DNA from: JAGOJE01 sp964553715
Lineage (GTDB): Bacteria; Pseudomonadota; Alphaproteobacteria; Rickettsiales; Rickettsiaceae
Reading direction: 5' to 3'
Length of the DNA stretch: 10,108 bases
NCBI GenBank assembly: GCA_964553715.1
Contig: CAZKKY010000030.1
Span: forward strand, 1-10,108
The position numbers and the translations under genes are program-made. Positions 1-6,300 of the stretch are shown here, piece after piece. The notes beneath the pieces were generated by a model. The model ran no database searches. It had not been told where the DNA came from and was given only the letters and a program-made list of their open reading frames with translations. Position 1 is the first letter of the stretch; each line of letters begins with the position of its first letter.

Positions 1-1
1 G

Positions 2-361
2 AATGTAGCAGATGAGGGCGGGTTAAAACCTCTAGCTCATAATCAAAGCGGTGAGGGGATTTATTCTAAACCTAGAGGAACACATAATGAAATTACTAAA
101 GCTGCTATAAAAAGAGGGCAGGAAGCACATGAAGAATTTAAACAAAAAGTCAAAGCTAAAACTGGATGGAAAGAAAATCCACGTTTTATAGATCCAGAAA
201 CGAACAAAATAGTGATACCAGATGCAATTACTCCAAGTGGTGCAGCAATAGAATTAAAGCCTCGCACTAAAAGTGGTATAAACAAGGGCAAACAGCAGTT
301 ACTAAAATATGAACGTGCTACATTAAAAAAAGGTAGAGTAGTATATTATGATCCAAAATGA
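2..361 (+). CDS. C-terminal part of a polymorphic toxin with a PD-(D/E)XK nuclease tip (5' end outside window)
   Basis: The reading frame is open from the window edge and ends in TGA at 359-361, giving 119 visible residues. This is the toxic tip of a larger protein whose delivery part lies upstream of the window. A helix with Gly-Gln-Glu-Ala-His is at residues 39-43. A Pro-Asp pair at 73-74, followed by Glu84-Leu-Lys86, makes the PD...ExK signature of restriction-endonuclease-fold nucleases. Behind it comes a GKQQLLKYERAT helix (96-107) and a closing GRVVYYDP strand. This layout is what I know from C-terminal Tox-REase domains of bacterial polymorphic toxins, which cleave DNA in a competitor or host. 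The exact Tox-REase subfamily cannot be told by eye. The next gene starts inside its last codons, as immunity genes often do. All key residues seem present, so the tip looks intact. The delivery route is unknown. Confidence 0.78.
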   Translation, partial: NVADEGGLKPLAHNQSGEGIYSKPRGTHNEITKAAIKRGQEAHEEFKQKVKAKTGWKENPRFIDPETNKIVIPDAITPSGAAIELKPRTKSGINKGKQQLLKYERATLKKGRVVYYDPK

Positions 362-1037
362 TTTATTTAAAAATAAGAAAGAATTATCTCAATTTGTTAA
401 TAGAGAAGTGTTTGGTATACTAAAAAAATATCATTACAAAAAAAATATTGGTAATTTTTATTTAGAAAAAAAATATTTCAGCACTTTAATTGATATACAG
501 AAATCCAGATATACTTCTAATGATGAAGAAGATTTTACACTTAACTGGTCTATTGTATTTCCTATGAGTGCATATTTTTATGAATATGTACCTCAAAAGA
601 AACCTTCGTTTAGCAGGAGTTTAATAGGAGGAAGAGTTGCGGCACTTATGGAGCCTAGAAGTCTTGATCGTTGGTGGAAATTATTTACTCATTCTGATAA
701 AGATGAGGTTGATAAAGTATTAAAAGAAATAGAATATTACCTGACAGAATATGCTATTCCATTTTTAGAGAAGCTAAACACTATAAATGACGTGATTGCG
801 ATGCTAGAGAGTACAAAAACAAAAGATGGATTTTACGGTTTTTATCCTACTCATCACAATCCTGATCCGTTTGAAGCAATTTTGTATTTATTCAATGGTA
901 ATAAAGAACAAAGTCTTGCTATAATGGATAAGATAATTGCCGATAGTAAAAGTAACTTGTATCGAGAAAGCATGGGTAGATTAAAAATCAAAATTCAAAA
1001 CTTCGATATTTTAAGGTATAAAGATCATATTCAGTAA
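348..1037 (+). CDS. Probable immunity protein, DUF4304 family
   Basis: This 229-residue soluble protein overlaps the nuclease-toxin gene by 14 bases in a different frame, so the two are probably translated together. The DUF4304 hallmarks are visible. These are an N-terminal helix ending in a Lys-Lys-containing segment (about 26-32), a NFYLEKK strand (36-42), the IDIQKSR motif (48-54), a Trp-Trp pair at 109-110 and a YAIPFLEKLNT segment (135-145). DUF4304 proteins are often encoded next to polymorphic toxins and are thought to be immunity proteins that bind and neutralise the toxin. The 14-base overlap with a PD-(D/E)XK tip fits that role well. The C-terminal part (about 165-229), rich in Lys and Asp, has no motif I recognise. 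The family call rests on motif memory; the immunity role is inferred from position. Confidence 0.8.
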   Translation: MIQNDLFKNKKELSQFVNREVFGILKKYHYKKNIGNFYLEKKYFSTLIDIQKSRYTSNDEEDFTLNWSIVFPMSAYFYEYVPQKKPSFSRSLIGGRVAALMEPRSLDRWWKLFTHSDKDEVDKVLKEIEYYLTEYAIPFLEKLNTINDVIAMLESTKTKDGFYGFYPTHHNPDPFEAILYLFNGNKEQSLAIMDKIIADSKSNLYRESMGRLKIKIQNFDILRYKDHIQ

Positions 1038-1039
1038 AG

Positions 1040-1702
1040 ATGGCCGGGATTCCAGAAGGCTTTGGGTATGATGATTTTGCTGCCAACAATCCTCCAGCAG
1101 GAATTGACCCCGTCTCTTGGCGTGCTTCTATCTATTCCAAGAGAGATGATTCTGATTCAAGAGAAAATAACTTAGGATTTTTTGAAAAGCTTTATCGGGA
1201 TTCACTGCGTGGTGTTCATAAACAAGGGGAAAGTAAATATTTAAACTATGACGAAATAGAATCTGGAATTACTCTTGAAAAACATCAAGCCAAGGGTGGT
1301 TTTGTAGGTAAAGAGATTGCAGGGGCAGGTGCTCTTCTTAATATTGCTACAAGCGAGGCTGGTAAAGCCTATGCTAAGACATTTCCTAGAATTAAAGCTA
1401 TTACGGATATTGGGCTTCGAGGAGTAGGCGAAGTAATTAGCTTTGCTTGCGAAGGCCTGCAGAATTTTGCGATTGCCTCTAGCTATGATGAAGCATTGCA
1501 GATGAGTGGAGGCAAGTTAAAAGCTTCGGATTGGGATTATAGAGTAACTGATTCGTTACAAAAATCTCAAGAGACGATATTAGAAAATACGACGGATGGC
1601 CAAAGAACCATGGCTGGGATTGCTTTTGGCGCTGCTGGAACTTTTGTTGGTAAGAAGATAAAACTCCATAATACCTCAGTTCGGGATAAGAGAATATTCT
1701 AG
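1040..1702 (+). CDS. Uncharacterised protein, possible orphan polymorphic-toxin cassette, probably frameshifted near its end
   Basis: The ATG lies two bases after the stop of the immunity gene, and an in-frame stop at 1019-1021 rules out a longer form. There is no clear Shine-Dalgarno site, so coupling to the upstream gene is likely. I do not recognise the 220-residue product. It starts with a Pro/Gly-rich stretch (GIPEGFGYDDF). A Gly/Ala-rich amphipathic middle follows (about 95-150, with GKEIAGAGALLNIA and GVGEVISFACEG), and it ends with a weakly hydrophobic glycine-rich segment, AGIAFGAAGTFVGKK. Base composition seems less AT-rich than in the genes that follow. Its place right behind a toxin/immunity pair suggests a displaced pre-toxin cassette, but that is inference. 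The last 16 residues look like out-of-frame sequence: from about 1662 a different frame reads more naturally (see the next entry). Confidence 0.5.
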   Translation: MAGIPEGFGYDDFAANNPPAGIDPVSWRASIYSKRDDSDSRENNLGFFEKLYRDSLRGVHKQGESKYLNYDEIESGITLEKHQAKGGFVGKEIAGAGALLNIATSEAGKAYAKTFPRIKAITDIGLRGVGEVISFACEGLQNFAIASSYDEALQMSGGKLKASDWDYRVTDSLQKSQETILENTTDGQRTMAGIAFGAAGTFVGKKIKLHNTSVRDKRIF

Positions 1703-1778
1703 AGCTAGAAAATTTGATACAAAAGAAAATAAACTCTCAGAAATAGTTTTTATTTGTCACTTGAAATGGAAGTTTTAG
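1662..1778 (+). pseudogene. Out-of-frame continuation of the 1040 gene
   Basis: A frame one base away from the preceding ORF is open from just after the A-run at 1657-1663 to TAG at 1776-1778. It encodes a plausible tail containing PQFGIREYSRARKFDTKE. It has no start codon or ribosome site of its own. Joining it to the upstream ORF before residue 207 would need the removal of a single base, which suggests a one-base insertion in the A-run. The product would be about 246 residues. This is read from the sequence; I know no homologue to confirm the joined form. Confidence 0.35.
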
Positions 1779-1831
1779 GCAGTATTGTCATATTTGGTAT
1801 GATATTTTTAATAAAATTAATGCCAAATGCT

Positions 1832-1860
1832 TTGACATAATTTAACTAGTATAATACAAT
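1832..1860 (+). promoter_or_regulatory. Sigma70-type promoter of the toxin-antitoxin operon
   Basis: A perfect -35 box TTGACA (1832-1837) is followed after exactly 17 bases by TACAAT (1855-1860). An overlapping TATAAT (1850-1855) would give a spacer of only 12 bases. The predicted transcript starts near 1867, about 30 bases before the antitoxin start codon. Confidence 0.7.
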
Positions 1861-1879
1861 GTATTCATAGTTAATACAT
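1859..1879 (+). promoter_or_regulatory. Candidate operator palindrome of the toxin-antitoxin operon
   Basis: ATGTATT (1859-1865) and AATACAT (1873-1879) are perfect inverted arms of 7 bp around a 7-base spacer. The site begins at the end of the -10 box and covers the predicted transcription start. A related half-site pair, GTAT/ATAC, lies at 1849-1857. Ribbon-helix-helix antitoxins usually repress their own promoter at such paired sites, so this is the natural candidate. No binding is proven. Confidence 0.5.
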
Positions 1880-1883
1880 AAAT

Positions 1884-1891
1884 AAAGGAGG
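1884..1891 (+). promoter_or_regulatory. Strong ribosome binding site of the antitoxin
   Basis: AAAGGAGG lies 6 bases before the ATG at 1898. It is one of the best Shine-Dalgarno sequences in the window. It fixes the antitoxin start and predicts high antitoxin synthesis relative to the toxin. Confidence 0.75.
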
Positions 1892-1897
1892 TTAATT

Positions 1898-2146
1898 ATG
1901 AGTACAATTACAGCTAGAATACCAGATGATTTAAATGCGGCACTAACACAAATTGCTAAACAAACTGAGAGGTCTAAAAGTCATATTATCCTAAAAGCAA
2001 TTCAAAACTATGTTCTAGAACTACAGGAAGATATAGAAGATTATAATGATGCTGAAAGAATATTGGCACAAAATAATCCTACTTACTCTTTAGAAGAAGT
2101 TATGAAAGAATTAGGTTTTGAAGAGTGGAAAGAAAAAAATGACTAA
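1898..2146 (+). CDS. Type II antitoxin, ribbon-helix-helix (CopG/RelB-like)
   Basis: This 82-residue protein has the classic layout of a DNA-binding antitoxin. A short beta strand at residues 2-8 (STITARI) pairs in the dimer to contact DNA. Two helices follow (about 11-21 and 25-42, with SKSHIILKAIQNYV). An acidic C-terminal tail (about 44-82) would wrap the toxin. Known proteins of this kind neutralise the partner toxin in the cytoplasm and repress the operon, more strongly as a complex. It is the first gene of a two-gene operon with its own promoter, palindrome and strong ribosome site. Its last codons overlap the toxin start by 8 bases. A conserved-looking SLEEVMKELGF motif (69-79) precedes the overlap and may be the toxin-binding peptide. 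Confidence 0.88.
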   Translation: MSTITARIPDDLNAALTQIAKQTERSKSHIILKAIQNYVLELQEDIEDYNDAERILAQNNPTYSLEEVMKELGFEEWKEKND

Positions 2147-2411
2147 GTGGCAAATTAAATTTGACGAAATAGCAAAGAAGGTATTAAGTAAATTAATCCA
2201 TCAACATCAATCTTTAATAAGGAACTATTTATATATCAGAATATTAAGTTTAGATCATCCTAAACTTACTGGCAAGGCTTTAAGTGCTAATAAGAAAGGG
2301 TATTGGCGTTACCGAGTAGATAAATTCAGGATTATTTGTAAAATAGAGGAAAATAAGCTTATAATTTTAATAATTAAGATAGCCAAACGGGATGTTATTT
2401 ATGACAATTAA
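2139..2411 (+). CDS. Type II toxin, RelE/ParE superfamily
   Basis: I chose the ATG at 2139. The same frame is open from a TTG at 2118, but the family normally begins at the WQIKFDEIAKK strand-helix, and the ATG overlaps the antitoxin stop, the usual coupled arrangement. The product has 90 residues, normal for the family. Visible motifs are an N-terminal helix rich in Lys (10-22), LTGKALSANKKGYWRYRVDK (43-62) and RIICKIEEN (64-72), followed by a hydrophobic strand and a closing HRR-like KRDVIY (83-88). This matches RelE/StbE-like toxins, which cut mRNA on the ribosome; ParE-like members of the same fold poison gyrase instead. Arg58, Arg64 and Tyr88 are candidate functional residues by position. 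The gene looks intact. No terminator was found behind it. Confidence 0.88.
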   Translation: MTKWQIKFDEIAKKVLSKLIHQHQSLIRNYLYIRILSLDHPKLTGKALSANKKGYWRYRVDKFRIICKIEENKLIILIIKIAKRDVIYDN

Positions 2412-2516
2412 TTTATGTATTGACTGATTGATAATAAGAATATCCTAAGACGGCAGCTGTACCACCCATAAATAAATTAATTCTCAATCATGCTCTCCGC
2501 ATTATAACCTTTTGTT

Positions 2517-2714
2517 TTACTTTATCCAATATATAAATTTGGTTTCAATCACCTTATCAGCTCTATTTTCATATTGCTCAATATAATCTTGATTCAAATT
2601 TAAATTGTTTGCTAATTCTTCTTTAGATATATTCAAAAATATTCTTCTAGATTTGAGAGTTTGATAGGATAAAATTCTTGTATTTTTATTTTTGTGTTCT
2701 AAATTATTGTGCAT
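2517..2714 (-). CDS. Small XRE-type HTH protein, copy 1
   Basis: I chose the ATG at 2714 rather than the one at 2738. GGAG lies 7 bases upstream of it, and both the start and this ribosome site are conserved in the second copy at 6991-7206. The product has 65 residues. A basic leader (about 1-20, KNKNTRILSYQTLK) precedes a compact Cro/C1-type helix-turn-helix: LKSRRIFLNISKEELANNL, then LNQDYIEQYEN. The family binds DNA as a dimer and usually represses. Only the HTH is present, without a sensor or oligomerisation domain, so it may be a minimal repressor or the remnant of a larger regulator. It lies at the far end of the minus-strand NB-ARC block, after a terminator, so it is probably transcribed separately. 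Its C-terminus ends earlier than that of copy 2, where the repeat ends. Confidence 0.75.
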   Translation of the reverse strand: MHNNLEHKNKNTRILSYQTLKSRRIFLNISKEELANNLNLNQDYIEQYENRADKVIETKFIYWIK

Positions 2715-2724
2715 TGTTGCTCCA
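2524..2724. repeat. 201-bp direct repeat, copy 1
   Basis: This stretch aligns without gaps to 7016-7216, in the same orientation, with 11 mismatches that I counted by eye. It covers nearly the whole XRE gene plus its Shine-Dalgarno site (GGAGCAACA then the start). Sequence outside the two copies is unrelated on both sides. Confidence 0.85.
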
Positions 2725-2798
2725 CTTTTTGCAGGCAAATTTGAAATCTACATAGGTCAATTACATAACTCACAAGACTATTAATAATATCTAGAATA

Positions 2799-2832
2799 AA
2801 TAAGCCGTAAATTCAAACTCTTACGGCTTATT
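2799..2832 (-). terminator. Rho-independent terminator, probably bidirectional
   Basis: TAAGCCGTAA (2801-2810) pairs perfectly with TTACGGCTTA (2821-2830). Two more A-T pairs extend the stem to 12 bp, around a 10-base loop. On the minus strand the stem is followed by TTATT, and on the plus strand by a T-rich stretch. It lies about 20 bases after the stop of the small membrane-protein gene and separates it from XRE copy 1. Confidence 0.8.
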
Positions 2833-2852
2833 ATTAGTACGATTGTTTGCTA

Positions 2853-3206
2853 CTATAAGTTATCGATATAATCAACCAGATCTATCCCGATAATAGTTAG
2901 TTCGATATCACAATAAGTACTTTCTATGCTACTATCGTCAGATATAGAATCAGTATCATCAGAATTAACGGAATCTACATCGTGCTTTGCTTCATTAGAG
3001 CAGTTGGCATCATTATGTTCTTCATGCATAGGTGAAAACTCACATGTAAAAACTATAATAGCCAAGACGCTAGCCGCGATACCCAAAGGAGGCATTAATG
3101 TAATAGCTGCCGCTATACCTAATACTGCTGCTGCACCACCACAAATAAATTTTATTTTATGCTCCATAACTTTTTCTTTAAAATCGTGAAATGTAAATTT
3201 GTTCAT
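2853..3206 (-). CDS. Small membrane protein with a two-helix hairpin and acidic tail
   Basis: The 117-residue product starts after a good ribosome site (AGAGGA, 7 bases before the ATG). A short basic N-terminus (1-18) is followed by two hydrophobic helices, about 19-38 and 41-55, joined by a Met-Pro-Pro turn and rich in Gly/Ala. The remaining 60 residues are hydrophilic and very acidic (Asp/Glu/Ser-rich from about 61 to 100), ending in a more hydrophobic segment, ELTIIGIDLVDYI. I do not recognise a family. By structure it is an inner-membrane hairpin with both ends on the same side. It lies 163 bases downstream of the NB-ARC gene on the same strand and before a shared terminator. Possible roles are a membrane partner or effector of that protein, or a host-directed small protein; both are inference. 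Confidence 0.65.
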   Translation of the reverse strand: MNKFTFHDFKEKVMEHKIKFICGGAAAVLGIAAAITLMPPLGIAASVLAIIVFTCEFSPMHEEHNDANCSNEAKHDVDSVNSDDTDSISDDSSIESTYCDIELTIIGIDLVDYIDNL

Positions 3207-3230
3207 AATAATCCTCTTTTTTATTGTTAT

Positions 3231-3258
3231 TCAGAAGCGCCATGATTGATGCGTCTGA
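3231..3258 (-). other. Imperfect stem-loop in the leader of the small membrane-protein gene
   Basis: TCAGAAGCGC (3231-3240) faces GCGTCTGA (3251-3258). The arms pair as 5 + 3 bp with a two-base bulge and a 10-base loop. It sits just before the Shine-Dalgarno site of the gene starting at 3206. A weak -10-like TATTAT on the minus strand (3263-3268) would place a transcript start right at this hairpin. It may be an mRNA leader structure. Confidence 0.3.
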
Positions 3259-3302
3259 TTACATAATAAACCGAGAAATTTAACTCTAAAAATTCAGAAG
3301 AA

Positions 3303-3341
3303 ACATGTAAGATATACCCTTACAGGAAAAACCTTACATGT
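3303..3341 (-). terminator. Inverted repeat behind the NB-ARC gene, weak terminator candidate
   Basis: ACATGTAAG (3303-3311) and CTTACATGT (3333-3341) are perfect 9-bp arms. A third copy of the arm, CTTACA (3319-3324), lies in the loop, so a tighter alternative hairpin (3306-3324) can form. On the minus strand the structure comes about 30 bases after the NB-ARC stop and is followed by TTTCTTCTG and later a T-run. The stem is poor in G/C, so termination may be partial. A switch between the two hairpins is possible but speculative. Confidence 0.4.
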
Positions 3342-3369
3342 AATATACACAAATAAACAATTTCTCTTG

Positions 3370-6300
3370 CTAGAAAAGGTCATAATTGAGATTTGATAAT
3401 ATCATTTTCCAAAGACTCTCATTCGTCTCATCTTCGTAATTTTTTGCTATATAGTCTTTAACAAATGTATGTTCAGGGTAATAAATTGCCGTAAAAATTA
3501 TTACGCTATTATGTAAATAAGTTTTTACGGTGTTTTTTGTATCTTGATCTGAAACCTCTAAAATCTTGAATACTCCTTGCTTTACAAGTTTTTCATACTC
3601 TTCCGTTTCTAAAAAGGACTTACAAAAATCATCTATTAATTTCATAAAATCAGCAAAGTGCTCCAGAGATTTGTTATAATCTCCTAACTTATATTTAGCA
3701 AAAGCTGCATGATAAAAAGATGTTAAATACCGTAAATTGTATAACGGACTCTTTTCAACAGAAAGCGTTCCTATATTTGCAACATCTTCGTATGCTAATT
3801 GAAATTTTCCTAGTCTGATTCTAGCTTCTGCCCTAGGTATTTTATAAAACCAAGTAAGATTTGTACCTAATGCAATGCTAATAAGTTCTATAGCATTAGT
3901 TAAAGTCATATCCGCATATTTTACGTCATTTTCATATAATATTTTTTCTCCTAAATGACCTAGTGTCCTACCACGTAAATAAATATTTTCTGGACATTGA
4001 TCCATAATAATATTATACGCGATATCATACAATTTTCTTGATTCAATATAATTATTATCATGACAATCTATACTAGTAGCATACGCAGAAAGATATCTTG
4101 CACAAAAACAAGAACGAGGCATTACTTTTTCGAGATCGTCAGTAAAAGTATTAATGTTTAGCACTTCCAACATTTTGGTATGGTAATATTTTGCTATTTT
4201 CGCTTCTTTTTTATGCATATAGTTAATTAAATAAAGATCTGCTAACTGTAAATATATTTCTGCTAGTACGTTTTTGTCTACATGTTGACCTTGCATGAGA
4301 ATATTTATTGCATCTTCACAAGTGGTACGGGCCGCTATGAAGTTATCTGTACGTTTGTAAACAGAACACATAGCTTGTAGATTGTCTGCAATGATATATT
4401 CACTATTTTTGATCTTCTGTGCCAACTTAATACTAATGGCACTATATTTAAGTGCATCTTTTAAATTATGAGTAGGAATACATAGTTTAGCTATTGTTCT
4501 GTAAATATTAGCTGTTTTTTCTATACTAAAGTTTTTAGATTTTTCATCTTTACTAAGAGCTTCTAGCAATAATTTTTTTGCTTCTAAGAAATTTCCTATT
4601 TGTTTTTCATTTATTACACCAAGAAGAAAATATAATTCTGCTTCAAATCCATTTTTTATTGTACTACTAAAGCCCATATTATTAATATTACTAATCATCA
4701 TATTTAAATGTGGAATTAGTTCTATAATTGTTTTCTTATCTCTTTTTTCTAAGCAATTCTGATAAAACGTCTTCATACATACTATAGATTTCCTAGTAAG
4801 AGATATCCTTTCTTTTTCTGACAATGAATTCATTAAAAACGCATTACCCATGGCTTGTGTTGCCCTGTGAATTGATATAGTTTTAGATTCATTATTATTA
4901 GAATAAATACTAGACTCTCTTATTAGTAAACCGTTTTTTTGCAAATAAAACACGAATTCTGCAGCATCATCTGTGCTGCTATATTCTTCTAACAATCTAT
5001 GAGGGATATTTTGTGAATCTAAAGAAAAAATCAAAAAAAATAGTTCCTTAAATTTGTGATTAATTTGAATTATTTTATCAATAGAAGAAGATACTATAGC
5101 ATATCTAGTCTTAGAATATTTTGTTGCCTCTTTTAAAAGATTAGCATGTTTTTCATCATATCTTTGGCTAAAATCATTTATATGTTCTAAATATTGAGCA
5201 AATGTAACTTGCATTTCTTTTATGTAATAAGCTGCCAATGATATCTCCAAAGGAAAATGTGGAACATGATTTAAAAATTCTAGCACATCATTTTGTTGAG
5301 CAGAAGTAAGATCACTGAAGTCCTTCTCGTATATTATCTTAGCAAAAAGAGTACTAGACTCACATAAACTAAGTGCATCCATATGTATTACTGATGTACT
5401 ATTTAAAAACCCAGTATTTAATATATGGTTATTCCTTGTTGTTATAATAATATTTCCACTACCCCATTGCGCCTGGTTTTGAGGGAAAAGATGTTCTATA
5501 TTACCAAAATCTTCAATATTATCATAAATCAATAGCCATCCAGGCCTATCATGCAATTGTTTCATTACAAAATTTAATAATAATTTCTCTCTTTGATGAA
5601 TATCTTGGCACTGCTTAATTTCGCTCAAATTTCTTCTAAGAAGCTCGTTATTATCCAGATGTTCTGTTAAAGAATATGCAAGATCCCAGAAAGAGTTTAT
5701 CAAAGTCTCTTTGGTTTGGGCATTAAGCTCCCATACTATAGTTGCTTTCGATACATATTTACCATAATATCTAGCCATCGTTGTTTTGCCAACTCCACCT
5801 ATGCCTATGATACCAATAAGAGCGATTGTATTTATACTATCTTTTTTATCGAGTTTTTCCTGCATTTGTTTAATAATTTGTGGCCTTTCTAGAAAAGCTT
5901 TCTCAGGAAGAATTAAGTCTGAGTATACAATATTAATAGGTGTCTCATGATGTCTCCAAAGCGCTATACAAGATACTAAAACAGCAGTAATAAACAAAAA
6001 TAAAATAATAAATTTTCTAAGGAAAAGATTCTTAGCAGACTCTAGTTTTATACCATCAATTTTTTCTACTATTATTGGTGTTAGACCATTCTTAAGTCTT
6101 TGGAATTGCAGATTAAAATCAGCAAAGATAGTAAGTGATTTTGGATCATCAGTAATTTTACTTAAAATAGCAAAAATCATATGATAATAGCTTGCTTGTG
6201 TTATTAAGCTTATGCTAGTTTCTGTATCATTATTAGATGTTATAGTTATTAACTTAGTTTGGATGTTTTGGTGGTTACTGGCAAGAGAAATCCCTGCATA

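Noticed and set aside
61..291. Minus-strand ORF of 76 codons
   Set aside because: It is antisense to the nuclease-toxin tip, whose frame shows a PD-(D/E)XK signature; the minus frame shows no motif.
1766..1840. Plus-strand mini-ORF encoding a 24-residue hydrophobic peptide (MEVLGSIVIFGMIF...)
   Set aside because: It resembles a type I toxin peptide by composition only. There is no ribosome site or antisense RNA promoter evident, and short open frames are common in such AT-rich sequence.
2118..2138. Longer RelE toxin start at TTG 2118
   Set aside because: The added residues are out of register with the family N-terminus, and ATG 2139 gives the usual overlap with the antitoxin.
2413..2469. 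Minus-strand mini-ORF (MGGTAAVLGYSYYQSVNT)
   Set aside because: Slightly reminiscent of the Gly/Ala-rich helix of the small membrane protein and less AT-rich than its surroundings, but too short and lacking a good start signal. It may be a gene remnant; not supportable.
2926..3189. Plus-strand ORF of 87 codons
   Set aside because: It is a shadow of the small membrane-protein gene on the other strand, which has a ribosome site, clear hydrophobic helices and a terminator.
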